Below are positions 34,828 to 45,246 of a DNA stretch of 64,000 nucleotides, piece after piece. Both the position numbers and the translations under genes were made by a program. The stretch comes from Vibrio sp. SCSIO 43136 (GTDB lineage: Bacteria; Pseudomonadota; Gammaproteobacteria; Enterobacterales; Vibrionaceae). Location: positions 124,001 through 188,000 of the forward strand of contig NZ_CP071849.1 in NCBI RefSeq assembly GCF_023716565.1. Direction: 5' to 3'. The notes below the pieces were generated by a model. The model saw only the letters and a list, made by a program, of their open reading frames with translations. It was not told where the DNA came from and did no database searches. How positions within the stretch are numbered: position 1 is the first letter of the stretch; the number at the start of each line of letters is the position of its first letter.

Positions 34828-36806
34828 TGAAAAAATTATTGCCGCTTGGCTTAATTGGTGTCATGACCGCGTTTGTGGTTTTGATGGTGATTGCTCAACT
34901 TAACGCCAGTTCGGGCATTGACGAAGGTTTAACTAGTTTACTGAGTGTCGATTGGAGCAGTCCAAATTCAGTCAAACTACACTTGACGTGGTGGCCAAGA
35001 CTATTCACGACCATTGTCGCAGGTGCTGGGCTTGCAGTTGCTGGTGTGCTAATGCAACAAGTGCTTAGAAATCCACTAGCCTCCCCTTCGACATTAGGTG
35101 TTGCCAGTGGTGCTAGCTTTAGCTTGATGTTAGCCACGCTATATGCCCCTGCACTGCTCGTCTTTTCTAAAACGATTATTGCACTGATCGGTGGTATGGC
35201 AACGATGGCGATAGTGTTTGCTCTGTCTTGGAGACGAGCACTTTCACCAACGGTTATTGTGGTCTCTGGATTAGTCGTCAATCTTTATCTTGGAGCGCTT
35301 AGTACAGCGCTTTTAATGGCAAATCAAGATAAGTTGGTAGGCTTAATGGTCTGGGGAGCAGGCTCTCTTGTTCAAACCGGTTGGAGTGAAATTGGGTATC
35401 TTGCTCCGAGAATTGCGCTAGCGGTGGCGCTGGCATTTATTTGTATAAAGCCTTTGGCTTTGTTGGAGCTATCAGATTCTGGAGCTAAGAGTTTAGGAGT
35501 GTCGTTAGTTAAGCTTCGTTTTATCTGTTTGGGGCTAGCGGTACTAATCACGTCCTGGATAGTTGCTCAAGTGGGCGTGATAGGGTTTGTAGGTTTGGCA
35601 GCACCTGCAATTGCAAGAGCGGCTGGTGTGCATAGGCTTGGCCCGAAATTGTTGGCTTCTATGTTACTAGGGGCGTTGCTTTTGACGATAACAGATTTGG
35701 CTATACAGATGTTGCCTAGTCTTGCTGCCATGATTGTTCCCACTGGCGCTGTTACCGCAGCACTCGGCGCACCACTTCTCTTGTGGTTATTGCCAAAATT
35801 GTCGCTGCATGGTCAAGGTCAAACACAGACAACCATGATTCGACGTGGGCACCAAGGGCATCTTAAAAGCCGGAAGGCTCAGTATCTTTGTCTAATCCTG
35901 TTGCTAGTGAGTTTCTTTATTTTCTGCACGTTTTCTGTGCAACATTCAGGTTGGCAGTGGCTTGCTGTGTCTAATGACTGGCAGCTATTGCAATGGCGTT
36001 GGCCTCGTTTACTTGCTGCTGCGGGAGCAGGGCTTTTATTAGCGATTGCTGGAACCTTGATCCAGCGTCTGAGTGGTAATCCAATGGCAAGCCCGGAAGT
36101 TTTGGGGATCAGTTCGGGAACAGCATTAGGTCTCCTTGTGGCAATGTTTTCTGGTGTTGGGGTCAGTGTGGCAGGCTTGTATATTGGTGGAGTCGTTGGC
36201 GCTTTAGTCACGATGACAGTAATAGTATTGCTAAATAGAAAATCTGGCTTTCAACCAGAAAGAGTTTTATTAACTGGTATTGCAATCACGGCACTAATGA
36301 ATGCAGTTCAAAGCTTTGTACTTGCAGGGGGGGACCCTCGAAGCTATCAGGCATTAGCGTGGATTTCTGGCTCGACTTATTATGTGACGACTCAATCACT
36401 CATACCCATGCTTCTCGGTGGGGTGGTACTGGTAGCTGCTAGCTTTGCTGTAGGTCGATGGCTAGATATCTTGCCATTGGGTGAGGTGACTAGTCGAACT
36501 GTTGGTATCAAGGTGAATCAGTCGAGAGGTTTGCTGTTACTTTTAGTCGCTTTACTGACCGTGAGCGCCACTCTGGTCGTTGGACCACTAAGTTTTGTTG
36601 GTCTCATGGCTCCTCATTTGGCTCGGCTTTTCTGTGGTAGCCGAGCTGTCAATCACCTGCTTTGGTCGGCCATCATCGGCACCGGTTTGATGCTTTGCGC
36701 CGACTGGTTGTCAAGGCAGGTTCTGTATCCGCAAGAACTACCCGCAGGACTCATTGCTTCAATGATCGGCGGAACCTATCTTTTGTTTGGATTACGTCGC
36801 CTTTAA
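34827..36806 (+). CDS. fhuB: Ferric-hydroxamate permease (FhuB-like double permease), system 1
   Basis: A 659-residue protein made of two FecCD-type halves, each with about ten membrane segments, as in FhuB. Each half has the ATPase-contact loop: [15 protein letters not shown] in the first half and [14 protein letters not shown] in the second. The first lacks the usual His. The start codon overlaps the previous stop (TAATG). It forms the membrane channel of the system 1 importer. Confidence 0.92.
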   Translation: MKKLLPLGLIGVMTAFVVLMVIAQLNASSGIDEGLTSLLSVDWSSPNSVKLHLTWWPRLFTTIVAGAGLAVAGVLMQQVLRNPLASPSTLGVASGASFSLMLATLYAPALLVFSKTIIALIGGMATMAIVFALSWRRALSPTVIVVSGLVVNLYLGALSTALLMANQDKLVGLMVWGAGSLVQTGWSEIGYLAPRIALAVALAFICIKPLALLELSDSGAKSLGVSLVKLRFICLGLAVLITSWIVAQVGVIGFVGLAAPAIARAAGVHRLGPKLLASMLLGALLLTITDLAIQMLPSLAAMIVPTGAVTAALGAPLLLWLLPKLSLHGQGQTQTTMIRRGHQGHLKSRKAQYLCLILLLVSFFIFCTFSVQHSGWQWLAVSNDWQLLQWRWPRLLAAAGAGLLLAIAGTLIQRLSGNPMASPEVLGISSGTALGLLVAMFSGVGVSVAGLYIGGVVGALVTMTVIVLLNRKSGFQPERVLLTGIAITALMNAVQSFVLAGGDPRSYQALAWISGSTYYVTTQSLIPMLLGGVVLVAASFAVGRWLDILPLGEVTSRTVGIKVNQSRGLLLLLVALLTVSATLVVGPLSFVGLMAPHLARLFCGSRAVNHLLWSAIIGTGLMLCADWLSRQVLYPQELPAGLIASMIGGTYLLFGLRRL

Positions 36807-36813
36807 CACTACC

Positions 36814-36842
36814 TAATACGCCGATGATCAAACGGCGTATTA
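36814..36842 (+). terminator. Hairpin after fhuB (system 1)
   Basis: TAATACGCCG and CGGCGTATTA pair perfectly around a nine-base loop. There is no long T-run, so it may be a weak terminator or an RNA-stability element before the receptor gene. Confidence 0.5.
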
Positions 36843-36854
36843 GATGTCTTTATT

Positions 36855-36873
36855 GATAATGATAATCAAAATA
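36855..36873. promoter_or_regulatory. Fur box before the FhuA/FoxA-like receptor gene
   Basis: GATAATGATAATCAAAATA holds the first 14 bases of the Fur consensus exactly. It lies about 30 bases before the receptor ATG. Confidence 0.88.
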
Positions 36874-36903
36874 ATAACCATTTAATTGTTAAGGAGAACA
36901 ACG

Positions 36904-39114
36904 ATGAAACAGCAATACTTGCTGAAGCCTTTATCATTCGCAGTGGCTATCGGTCTGTTGGCACCAAGTGCGTACGCCGTTGATGAAACCATGGTGGTCG
37001 TGGGTGAGCAGCATGAAAGTGCGGTTGGACCAGATTTTAGCTATATCGGAGAAAAGAGTCGTACAGCTGGTAAGACAGACCTTGCCATTCATGAGACACC
37101 AAGAGCTGTCTCTGTGGTGACTCGTGAACAAATGGATGACAGAGCCTCAATCAGTATCTCGGACGCTCTTCAGTACACACCGGGTATACAAGCTAACCAT
37201 TATGGCGATGACAATAAACAAGACTGGTTTGTTGTACGTGGTTTTGCGCAAGCGAACTCAGGCCTATACCAAGACGGTACTCGTCTCTATTCTGCCGGGT
37301 TTTACAGCTGGCAGATTGACCCATTTGGTCTTGAACGTGTTGAGATTTTACGAGGCCCTGCATCGGTACTGTATGGACAAAACCCTCCGGGAGGGCTGAT
37401 TAACTTGGTGAGCAAGCGTCCTCAGTTTAACGGGGATTTTGGCCAAGTATCAGCAGAATATGGTTCATACAACCGTATGCAGCTGAGCTTAGACGTTAAT
37501 CATGAGATCAATGAAAACTTAGCGTTTAGACTCGTTGCGATGGGACGAGAAAATGGAACTAAGGTCGAAGATGTTGATGCGAAAAGATATTTAGTCGCCC
37601 CCTCGCTTGCGTGGCGCATTAGTGAGCAAACTCAGGTGACATTTTTGACCAGTTATCAGAAAGATAACTCGGACCCATATTTACAATTTTTGCCTCTCGA
37701 AGGCACTCTGACTAGCAACCCCAATGGAAAAATTTCTGATGATATTGCTTTAGGAAACCCTGATTGGGAGAAGTTCGAACGAGAGCAACTATCACTTGGA
37801 TATGAGTTTGAGCATCACTTTAACTCTGCATTGTCGTTTGGTCAGTCACTAAGATATAGCAAGATGGATATCGACCTACGTCAAATGTATTTCACTATGT
37901 ACGCAGCAGATGTCCCTGGGGTTGGAGGGATGCTAGATCCAACCAATTCTAGAGAAACCATAATTAGGAATGTGACAACAGAGCAAGGGCGTTCAGAAGC
38001 ATTCAATGTGGACAATCGTCTCGTCTATGCATTTAATGCTGGTGCAACAAGCCATACTTTATTGGCGGGCGTTGATTATCAGCAAGTTGATATCGAAAGC
38101 CAAGATTATGCGGTAGATCCGCTTGTTGCGGATGGCAATACCATGACAGGGTTAGGCATTCCTGATCCAAGGTTCAACATTTTTGACCCGAGTTACTCAG
38201 ATAACCTTGTCCTGCTTAATCCATCGACTTTCCAGCCATTAAGTGATGCGGACTTGCAAACCACCACGACTAAAAACAGTCAGCTTGGCTTTTACCTTCA
38301 AGACCAAGTTCGTATAAATGATTGGGTTGTACAAGCTGGGGTGCGTTTCGATAACACATCGAATAAGCAACGTAATCTAGCTACCAATGATGTTTATCAA
38401 GCCGACTATAAAGAATGGACATCCAATGCTGGGGTTGCGTATGTGATGTCAAATGGTCTCACTCCATATGTGAGTTATGCGCAATCTTTTGAGCCTCAAA
38501 TCCGAACAGTGAATACACAGGCGACTAAACCTGAACGTGGTGAAGCGTATGAGGCTGGATTGAAATATCAACCTTCAGGTTTCGATGGCTACATTAATGC
38601 GTCGATCTATCAAGCGACCAAAAAAGATGTAGTACAAGTACAAGGCACGGAAATTAAGCAAGTTGGCAAGATTCGAAACCGTGGCGCAGAGCTTGAAGCA
38701 CTTGCTAACGTAACTCAATCTCTGACCTTAATTGGTAACGTTTCGTGGGTAGATTCTGAAATTGTAGATGATGTAAATTCGAGCATTATTGGAAATACTC
38801 CACAGCAAGTCGCTGATACACTCGCATCTGCGTGGGCTAAATATCAGTTCTTCGGTGGTAGCATGGATGGATTAAGTGTCGGTGGTGGTGTTCGCTACAC
38901 CGGTGCGACCTATGCTGGAAATGACGAGCAGCATAAGGTCCCAGCGTACGCTTTATATGATGCAACGGTGAGCTATCGAATTGATGATTATAAGCTTCAA
39001 GTTGCTGCTAAGAACCTGTTTGATAAAGAGTATATCGCAACCTGTACGAGCAACTTTTGGTGTTACTACGGAGATCGTCGTAACGTAATCGCAAGTGTTA
39101 CATACGACTGGTAG
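36904..39114 (+). CDS. TonB-dependent ferric-siderophore receptor (FhuA/FoxA-like)
   Basis: A 736-residue outer-membrane receptor. It has a signal peptide ending SAYA, a TonB box (ETMVVVG), a plug domain (HETPRAVSVVTREQMDD, then YGQNPPGGLINLVSK) and a 22-strand barrel ending in YDW. The end motif with two Cys (CTSNFWCYYGDRRNVIA) is typical of the hydroxamate receptors FhuA, FoxA and FcuA. ATG 36904 follows AAGGAGA; the upstream in-frame start is discarded. Together with the fhuCDB genes just before it, it forms a route for a ferric hydroxamate, possibly one made by other microbes. Confidence 0.9.
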   Translation: MKQQYLLKPLSFAVAIGLLAPSAYAVDETMVVVGEQHESAVGPDFSYIGEKSRTAGKTDLAIHETPRAVSVVTREQMDDRASISISDALQYTPGIQANHYGDDNKQDWFVVRGFAQANSGLYQDGTRLYSAGFYSWQIDPFGLERVEILRGPASVLYGQNPPGGLINLVSKRPQFNGDFGQVSAEYGSYNRMQLSLDVNHEINENLAFRLVAMGRENGTKVEDVDAKRYLVAPSLAWRISEQTQVTFLTSYQKDNSDPYLQFLPLEGTLTSNPNGKISDDIALGNPDWEKFEREQLSLGYEFEHHFNSALSFGQSLRYSKMDIDLRQMYFTMYAADVPGVGGMLDPTNSRETIIRNVTTEQGRSEAFNVDNRLVYAFNAGATSHTLLAGVDYQQVDIESQDYAVDPLVADGNTMTGLGIPDPRFNIFDPSYSDNLVLLNPSTFQPLSDADLQTTTTKNSQLGFYLQDQVRINDWVVQAGVRFDNTSNKQRNLATNDVYQADYKEWTSNAGVAYVMSNGLTPYVSYAQSFEPQIRTVNTQATKPERGEAYEAGLKYQPSGFDGYINASIYQATKKDVVQVQGTEIKQVGKIRNRGAELEALANVTQSLTLIGNVSWVDSEIVDDVNSSIIGNTPQQVADTLASAWAKYQFFGGSMDGLSVGGGVRYTGATYAGNDEQHKVPAYALYDATVSYRIDDYKLQVAAKNLFDKEYIATCTSNFWCYYGDRRNVIASVTYDW

Positions 39115-39120
39115 TTGTTT

Positions 39121-39145
39121 GCCCTCCTCTGCAAGTGAGGGGGGC
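39121..39145. terminator. Hairpin between convergent receptor and iucC genes
   Basis: GCCCTCCTC and GTGAGGGGGGC pair with a mismatch around a short loop. It lies between two gene ends. Confidence 0.5.
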
Positions 39146-39185
39146 ATACAAATGAATTATCGTGCTTCGATAATATAATTGCAGA

Positions 39186-40955
39186 TCAAAGGAAACTGAG
39201 ACCAATAACAAGCGGGTTTTTAATTGGAGTACCTAGTTCTGGAACTGGGCGTTCATTGGTATCGTTTAGGCCGAGTCGGAATCGGACTCTGTTTAAGCAG
39301 ATTTTTTCTATCTCAGGTTTGAGTAGGTCAAACTGCTTAAACCTTTCCTTGAGCTGTGGGTGTTGTTCTTGGTAATCAAGGATCTCTTTCCCTAACATGC
39401 CATAAAACTCTTGCTCACTAATGCCTTCTTGTTCCATCCAAGGTGAGATGAACCTTAACACAGTGACAAAGTGACCAGTGAGCAAGTCATGGACTAGGTA
39501 TTCACTTGGCAACCTGCCTAAATTTGACTTAATTGCTGTATCGAGCGTTTCTAGCTCTGAGTAGTCTTGATCGACTAAGCGCAGATCTCCATGAAAGTCT
39601 TTAATGATGCAGCCGACAGGGAGGTTGTCTTGCAGTATCAAGGTGATGTTTTGTCCGTGTGCAACCAAAGCGACTCCGTATTGACACATCAAGTGATACA
39701 GGGGGGTGACTACGTGATGAAACATGCGTTGTAGCCACTCTCTTGGTGTAACGCTGCTAGCCTCAATTAGGGCACCAATACAAGAATTACCTTCGGCGTC
39801 ACCTTGCATCAGTGTCGACATCGACAGGGGGCGTTGACCAGGCTTTAAAATGGACTGAGCGCTTTGTCTCCATATACAGCCTAGCATCTCATTGTAGCGG
39901 TAAGATCCCCCAACCTGAGACTGGTATGGGTGAGGACAAAATACGCCCGCCACTTCTTTTTGTACGTGTAATCCAAGTGTCTTGAGTGTTGAATCTGAGG
40001 AGACTGTCCCTTCAAGCCAGTTAGATATTTTGGCTCCCTGCTCGATGTATTTGCCCGGGATCCCTCGATAGCAAGATGTGTTGAGGATGGTAATGGCTGT
40101 TTTGGTATCGTAAAACACACTTGTGGATTTGTTGCTCAATGTTCGAATGGATTGTTGGGCTACCCAATTGGCTTGGTCGCACCCCAATTCAATGATGTTG
40201 CCCTCGATAAACCACTCAGTGTATTGAATTCTAATGAATCGGTCTAGCTGCCAAGGGTGCACCGCAAAAATGTGAAACTGCGCTTCCCAGTCGTTCGGCA
40301 ACTTGCGCTCGAAACTCTCAAATGTTTGCTTTGAAACTAGTGACTGAATTAAGGTCTTTTGATCAAGCCCTTGTTCGTATCCTGATAGGCAGCAGTGCTT
40401 CTTTATCGCCAGATAAGTGAGCGCAATAGGTGCGGCTGCTTCCGGAGAAAACTGATCGAGTTCATTTGTTCCCCAGCCCAATCGACCTTTATTGGCTACC
40501 AACTTTGGGTGTGCATCGAGAAATTGTTGTCGACTAGTCTCATCGAGTTCAATAAGGCTTTTGGCTGAGATAGTACTTAATTTTTCGAGGTGCTTCATTT
40601 CCGAGTAGAGCGTTTGATTTATTTCTTCCATAAATCCTGCGACGTTAATCTCAGATATATCGACTAGGTTCTTGAGATCAACAATAAATTCACTGATCGT
40701 AGGGTTTTTATTTCCATCAACACTTACTGTTCCGATGGTTGGCATTACCATGCCCCAAATACTCATTCGGTAATTAAAGCCCCATTGGCGATTGTTTATA
40801 TCAAGGGTAGCCTTTTTGGAAGAGTTGGAACTAAGGGAAGGTGTTTGAATCTCAATAAGCTCTTCAAAGTTAAGCTCACTAATGGTTTTACATATTATCT
40901 TTTGGTTTGCGAGTCGCCATAGAGATTTATCTTCTATATCAAAGCTGTCTTTCAT
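39186..40955 (-). CDS. iucC: Aerobactin-type synthetase IucC (NIS synthetase)
   Basis: A 589-residue siderophore synthetase independent of nonribosomal synthetases. It follows E. coli IucC closely: AHPKLVANKGRLGWG (ATP-binding region), VHPWQ, NTSCYRGIPGKYI, YGVALVAHGQNITLIL, KDFHGDLRLVDQD and HDLLTGHFVTVLRFISP. IucC adds the second acetyl-hydroxylysine to the citrate intermediate to complete aerobactin. ATG 40955 with AAGGA is preferred over ATG 40979. The gene is divergent from the exporter/iutA operon and shares a Fur-box promoter region. In the classic operon iucC lies between iucB and iucD; here it has been moved and turned around. Confidence 0.93.
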   Translation of the reverse strand: MKDSFDIEDKSLWRLANQKIICKTISELNFEELIEIQTPSLSSNSSKKATLDINNRQWGFNYRMSIWGMVMPTIGTVSVDGNKNPTISEFIVDLKNLVDISEINVAGFMEEINQTLYSEMKHLEKLSTISAKSLIELDETSRQQFLDAHPKLVANKGRLGWGTNELDQFSPEAAAPIALTYLAIKKHCCLSGYEQGLDQKTLIQSLVSKQTFESFERKLPNDWEAQFHIFAVHPWQLDRFIRIQYTEWFIEGNIIELGCDQANWVAQQSIRTLSNKSTSVFYDTKTAITILNTSCYRGIPGKYIEQGAKISNWLEGTVSSDSTLKTLGLHVQKEVAGVFCPHPYQSQVGGSYRYNEMLGCIWRQSAQSILKPGQRPLSMSTLMQGDAEGNSCIGALIEASSVTPREWLQRMFHHVVTPLYHLMCQYGVALVAHGQNITLILQDNLPVGCIIKDFHGDLRLVDQDYSELETLDTAIKSNLGRLPSEYLVHDLLTGHFVTVLRFISPWMEQEGISEQEFYGMLGKEILDYQEQHPQLKERFKQFDLLKPEIEKICLNRVRFRLGLNDTNERPVPELGTPIKNPLVIGLSFL

Positions 40956-41012
40956 CAAATTTCCTTTTCTATTATCCATGATAACTATTTGTTAAATATT
41001 GAAAACAACTGG

Positions 41013-41063
41013 TTGACAACTATGCAATAGATCCACATTATAATGCAAATAATTATCATTACC
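41013..41063 (+). promoter_or_regulatory. Promoter with Fur box for the siderophore operon
   Basis: TTGACA at 41013-41018 is followed by CATTAT 17 bases later, or TATAAT (41039-41044) 20 bases later. A Fur box (GCAAATAATTATCATTACC, 41045-41063) starts at once after, where it would block transcription when iron is plentiful. It also lies about 90 bases before the iucC start on the other strand. Confidence 0.75.
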
Positions 41064-41071
41064 GTTTCGAT

Positions 41072-42256
41072 ATGTGGCTTTTTAGTGCATTGGTTTCAGT
41101 TGGTATCAGCCAGACGTTGTTATTGGCATATCTCCCAATCTTAGCTGAGGGATTAAGTTGGATATTGGGTGAAAAGTATTTTGGCTTTCTAGTTATTGTT
41201 TTAAATATCAACATAATCACTCATTTTTTATCTAATCGATTTTGGGCCAAAAAAGTGAGTGTTCATGGCGAGAAAATAGTCGCAAGGTTTTCAATTACTA
41301 TTTACCTGCTGGCTCAATGCTTGGTAGTGATCGGATTTTATATAGCAGTAGAAGAATTATTTTTTGGTAAAGAGGTAATTCTGTTCATCGTATTTTTTAG
41401 AGGTCTTGTCGGATTTTCTGGTAGTGCGTTCTTAATCTGTGCGCAATCCGATGTGATGAGGAAAACTTGCGATGAAAGTGAGCAGGTTAGTCAGCTCGCT
41501 AAGCTAAGTGGTGCGCTCAATCTTGGTCGATTGGTCGGCCCACTATTGGCTTTGGTCCCTATATCTTGGTTAGTCATGCTGTTTATAACACCTTGGCTAG
41601 TGCTGCCTTCTTTGAAAGGAAGACCTTGCGCAATGAATGGTGAAAGCAAACGACCAGTGACAGAGCAATCCAACGTGGCCTCCATCTTAAGAGGATCAAA
41701 ATGGCCACTAAGCTGTGCGATTTCGATCACCGCACTCGTGGCGAGCTTTCAAATAGCATTGACCCCAGAATTTTTGGCGTTAGGGGTATCGGCACAAACT
41801 GCGAGCCAGTATTTGGCTGGATATTTGTTTTTTATTACATCGATGGTTTTTGTCGGTCAATTTTTTATTGTGCAGCGCCTACCGATCCAATGGTATTCAA
41901 AATTTGTTGGTTTGGGCTTATTCGGTGTTGTGGTGGGGCTATCGGTGATGACTCCCAGTATGAGTGTGTTCATTGTTGTAGGGGTGTTTCTAGCGATAGG
42001 GCTATCTTTTGCATCACCATTTTATAGCCACAGCGCTTTTAAGCTATCCGCAGGTTTGGGCCATCGCTCACAGGTAAGCGCTTTGCTCGCACAATCCCAT
42101 AGCCTAGGTCACTTTATTGGCTTAACGCTAACTTCAATCACATTGGTGATAAGCCCAAATCATTGGTTCATCCCTATGGTAATGGCTTGTTGTGCTTTTT
42201 TTGGTGTTCTGAAAACTCAAAACGCCACGGTAAATATAAATAAAACAGTAAGATAA
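41072..42256 (+). CDS. MFS transporter, probable siderophore exporter
   Basis: A 394-residue carrier with about twelve hydrophobic segments. It has no signal peptide, and its MFS-type loop motif is weak. First gene of the operon that contains iutA and the biosynthetic genes, it is a good candidate for aerobactin export, like ShiF next to enterobacterial iuc genes; this is inferred from context. ATG 41072 lies right after the Fur box and has no visible ribosome site, so the message may have a very short leader. Confidence 0.75.
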   Translation: MWLFSALVSVGISQTLLLAYLPILAEGLSWILGEKYFGFLVIVLNINIITHFLSNRFWAKKVSVHGEKIVARFSITIYLLAQCLVVIGFYIAVEELFFGKEVILFIVFFRGLVGFSGSAFLICAQSDVMRKTCDESEQVSQLAKLSGALNLGRLVGPLLALVPISWLVMLFITPWLVLPSLKGRPCAMNGESKRPVTEQSNVASILRGSKWPLSCAISITALVASFQIALTPEFLALGVSAQTASQYLAGYLFFITSMVFVGQFFIVQRLPIQWYSKFVGLGLFGVVVGLSVMTPSMSVFIVVGVFLAIGLSFASPFYSHSAFKLSAGLGHRSQVSALLAQSHSLGHFIGLTLTSITLVISPNHWFIPMVMACCAFFGVLKTQNATVNINKTVR

Positions 42257-42265
42257 AGGAATATC

Positions 42266-44467
42266 ATGAATATGCTTCTTCGCAGTGGTGTAGCGGTATT
42301 TACGCCTGCTCTTCTTGCCACTTCAATTGCTCAAGCTTCTCAATCCACGGATATGGAAACCGTCATCGTAACGGGTTCGAAAATTCAAACCACCATTGCT
42401 GACTCTGCTACGACGATGTGGGTTATCGATCAAGATGATCTGCAAAAGCAAGTTAATGCTGGAGCGGATCTAAAAGCGGCATTAGGCCGTCTGATCCCCG
42501 GTTTTGATTTTAGTAGTGGCAGTCGAACCAATTACTCACAAAACTTGCGTGGCCGAACTGCACTAGTAATGATTGATGGAGTTTCTCTCAACTCCACTCG
42601 AGAAATAAGCCGCCAATTTGACAGTATTGACCCATTTAATATTGCTCGCATTGAAGTGCTTTCTGGTGCTACTGCACTATTTGGTGCAGGTGCTTCTGGC
42701 GGTATTATCAATATCATCACCAAAAAAGGTCAGTCTGGGGATGCGCAATTTGAAACACGCATAGGTGCTGCCTCGGGTTTCAATGGCAGTGAAGATTTGA
42801 CCAAACAAGCGGCCGTGGCCGTTTCAGGTGGGTCAGACAAAATTGCAGGACGACTATCTATTGCTTATGAAGGCCGCGGAGCTTCGTATGATTCAGATGG
42901 CAATATGATTTTGCCTGATATCACTCAAACAGACTTGCAGTTCAATCAAGCCATCGACGTGATGGGTAATCTTGAAATGAACATCGACGAAAATCAACGT
43001 TTGTCACTCACCGCACAATTTTACGACAGCCAGCAAGATACGGAATACGGGACTTATCTTGGCCCTAACCTTGCGGCATTGTTTGGGTTTAGTGAATACG
43101 TCGAGGTACGCAAAGGGCTAAGTTTGGACGATCAACCTGGCACTCAGCGTCGCTTTATCAATGCCCAATACAATCATGATGACGTGCTTGGTCATGCGCT
43201 TTTGGCACAACTTTACTACCGCTCAGAGTCATTGAGCTTCTTCCCATTCCCTACCATTGCCACCGTAAACTCATCGGCATATTACATGTATGGTGCGTCG
43301 GTCCAAGACACAGATATTGTTGGCGGCAAGATTATGCTGCAGAAAGAGTTGGGTGATGTGACGTTAAATTACGGTGCAGAGATTGCCAGTGAAAAGTTCA
43401 GCGCAAAGCAAAAAATGTATGACGTGGCGACGGCGCTGGCTTCTGGCGGAATGACCTTTAAGTCGACGCGTGAGTTGCAACGCTATCCTGATATTACCAC
43501 CACTAATGGCGCACTCTTTACTCAGGCTAACTGGCGCTTAAACGACTCTTGGTTGGTTAACGGAGGACTGCGATACCAAAACACTTCATATGATGTGAGT
43601 GACTTTGTCGATGTTACCTCGCAAGATTTAGTGGCTGCTGGACTGATACCATCTGCTGAAGCGATCGAAGGCGGCAAGTCGAGCTCGGATGCTTGGTTAT
43701 TCAACCTTGGAAGCGTTTATAGCATCAACCAAAGTTCACAGGTATGGGCTAACTTCAGTCAAGGTTTTAGCCTGCCTGACCCTGCTAAGTTTTACGGTCG
43801 AGGCACCTACAGCTATGCGACAGGCTCAGGTGTTATTGTTGATAGTGTGAGCGTAAGTAATACGCCGCTAGAAGGCGTGAAGACGGATTCCTTGGAGCTT
43901 GGCTGGCGTCAAGCGAATAGCACCTATAGCGCACAAGTTGCTGCATACTACTCTGTCTCAGATAAGACGCTTAAGATAAATAGCACTGATCTTAGTGTTG
44001 AAGTCGATAATGAAGAGAGCCGTGTCTATGGTATCGAGGGTCAGTTTGACTACTTCTTTACGCAAGACGTCTATGCCGGCCTTCAGGCGCACCTTCTTAA
44101 CAACGAAGAGAAAAATGATGGCTCTTGGCAGAAGCGTGATGTTCAGTATGCCAGCCCGTCAAGTGCGGTTGTACGAGTAGGTTACGACAACTTAGATTAC
44201 GGCGTTGAGCTGTTTGTGCAGGCATTAGCAGATTATAAGGATGCAGAAAACGACAAGCTTGAAGGTTATACCACAGCCGGCCTATCTGCATTCTATGCAC
44301 TGCCAGTAGGGCAGGTGAACCTCGGTGTTGAGAATCTATTTAATACCAGTTATCAGACGGTTTGGAGCCAAAGAGCGCAGGCGATTTACGGAACAACCTA
44401 TGAAGCGATGCTCGACTTCCAAGGCCTCGGCCGCACTGTATCTCTGAGCTATAGCGCTGAGTTCTAA
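42266..44467 (+). CDS. iutA: Ferric-aerobactin TonB-dependent receptor (IutA-like)
   Basis: A 733-residue outer-membrane receptor. The TonB box is METVIVTG. The plug and barrel follow E. coli IutA over the whole length, for example LKAALGRLIPGFDFSSGSRTNY, then IDGVSLNSTREISRQ, DSIDPFNIARIEVLSGA, FSQGFSLPDPAKFYGRGTYS and SVSNTPLEGVKTDSLELGWR. The signal peptide ends SIAQA. It lies nine bases after the exporter gene with an AAAGGA ribosome site. With the second fhuCDB set it should import ferric aerobactin. Confidence 0.93.
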   Translation: MNMLLRSGVAVFTPALLATSIAQASQSTDMETVIVTGSKIQTTIADSATTMWVIDQDDLQKQVNAGADLKAALGRLIPGFDFSSGSRTNYSQNLRGRTALVMIDGVSLNSTREISRQFDSIDPFNIARIEVLSGATALFGAGASGGIINIITKKGQSGDAQFETRIGAASGFNGSEDLTKQAAVAVSGGSDKIAGRLSIAYEGRGASYDSDGNMILPDITQTDLQFNQAIDVMGNLEMNIDENQRLSLTAQFYDSQQDTEYGTYLGPNLAALFGFSEYVEVRKGLSLDDQPGTQRRFINAQYNHDDVLGHALLAQLYYRSESLSFFPFPTIATVNSSAYYMYGASVQDTDIVGGKIMLQKELGDVTLNYGAEIASEKFSAKQKMYDVATALASGGMTFKSTRELQRYPDITTTNGALFTQANWRLNDSWLVNGGLRYQNTSYDVSDFVDVTSQDLVAAGLIPSAEAIEGGKSSSDAWLFNLGSVYSINQSSQVWANFSQGFSLPDPAKFYGRGTYSYATGSGVIVDSVSVSNTPLEGVKTDSLELGWRQANSTYSAQVAAYYSVSDKTLKINSTDLSVEVDNEESRVYGIEGQFDYFFTQDVYAGLQAHLLNNEEKNDGSWQKRDVQYASPSSAVVRVGYDNLDYGVELFVQALADYKDAENDKLEGYTTAGLSAFYALPVGQVNLGVENLFNTSYQTVWSQRAQAIYGTTYEAMLDFQGLGRTVSLSYSAEF

Positions 44468-44472
44468 TCAAT

Positions 44473-45246
44473 ATGGCACTTACATTCTCAAACATAGATC
44501 TTGAGATTGCAGGCACGCAAATACTTCGCTCTGTGTCGGGAAGTTTCCCTCAGGGCGAGGTAACTGCGCTCATAGGTCCAAATGGTTCAGGAAAGAGTAG
44601 CTTGTTGTCTGTGGTGAGTGGCTTGCGCTCACCCAGCCAAGGGGAAGTGATTCTAGGAAGTCGTCCGTTAACTTCACTATCACGTAATCAAGTTGCTAAA
44701 TCCATCTCCCTCATGCCACAAAGAAATCCGGTGCCCGCTAGCTTGCGAGTGAAAGAGTTAGTTGAGTTTGGTCGTCATCCCCATCGCAGTTGGTATCAGG
44801 GTACGAGCGATAAAGATCGAGAACTTATCTGCTGGGCGATGGATCAAACCGAAATAAGCCACTTTGCTAATAAGCCTTTAGCTGAGCTCTCTGGTGGTGA
44901 ATTACAGCGCTGTTGGCTCGCCATGGTACTTGCTCAAGACACCCCAATTCTAATGCTAGATGAACCGACATCTTGGCTTGATATTTCTCATCAGGTGAAT
45001 CTACTCTCTATTGTTAGGCGTTTGAATAAAGAGTATGGAAAAACGGTGGTTTGGGTACTTCATGACTTAAACCAAGCTCAGATCTACAGTGATAACGCTA
45101 TTTTGCTGGAACAGGGTCGTGTGGTTGCTCAGGGAAAGGTGGACTCGGTTTTAGAGCCAAGTCGACTATCGAGTGTCTATCAGACGCCATTGACCAAAGT
45201 TTCTATTGGCGCACATGACATTTTATGGCCGGAGGCTGAGAAATGA
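44473..45246 (+). CDS. Siderophore ABC transporter ATPase (FhuC-like), system 2
   Basis: A 257-residue ABC ATPase: Walker A GPNGSGKSS, signature LSGGELQ, Walker B ILMLDEPTSWLD, His switch VLHDLNQA. It is close to FhuC/FecE. It starts five bases after iutA with no clear ribosome site, so translation may be coupled. Its stop overlaps the next start (ATGA). It differs clearly from the system 1 ATPase, so the two sets are not a recent copy. Confidence 0.9.
   Translation: MALTFSNIDLEIAGTQILRSVSGSFPQGEVTALIGPNGSGKSSLLSVVSGLRSPSQGEVILGSRPLTSLSRNQVAKSISLMPQRNPVPASLRVKELVEFGRHPHRSWYQGTSDKDRELICWAMDQTEISHFANKPLAELSGGELQRCWLAMVLAQDTPILMLDEPTSWLDISHQVNLLSIVRRLNKEYGKTVVWVLHDLNQAQIYSDNAILLEQGRVVAQGKVDSVLEPSRLSSVYQTPLTKVSIGAHDILWPEAEK

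Noticed and set aside
36814..36842. Strong terminator between fhuB and the receptor gene
   Set aside because: The stem is perfect but there is no T-run, so it is reported only as a hairpin of moderate confidence.
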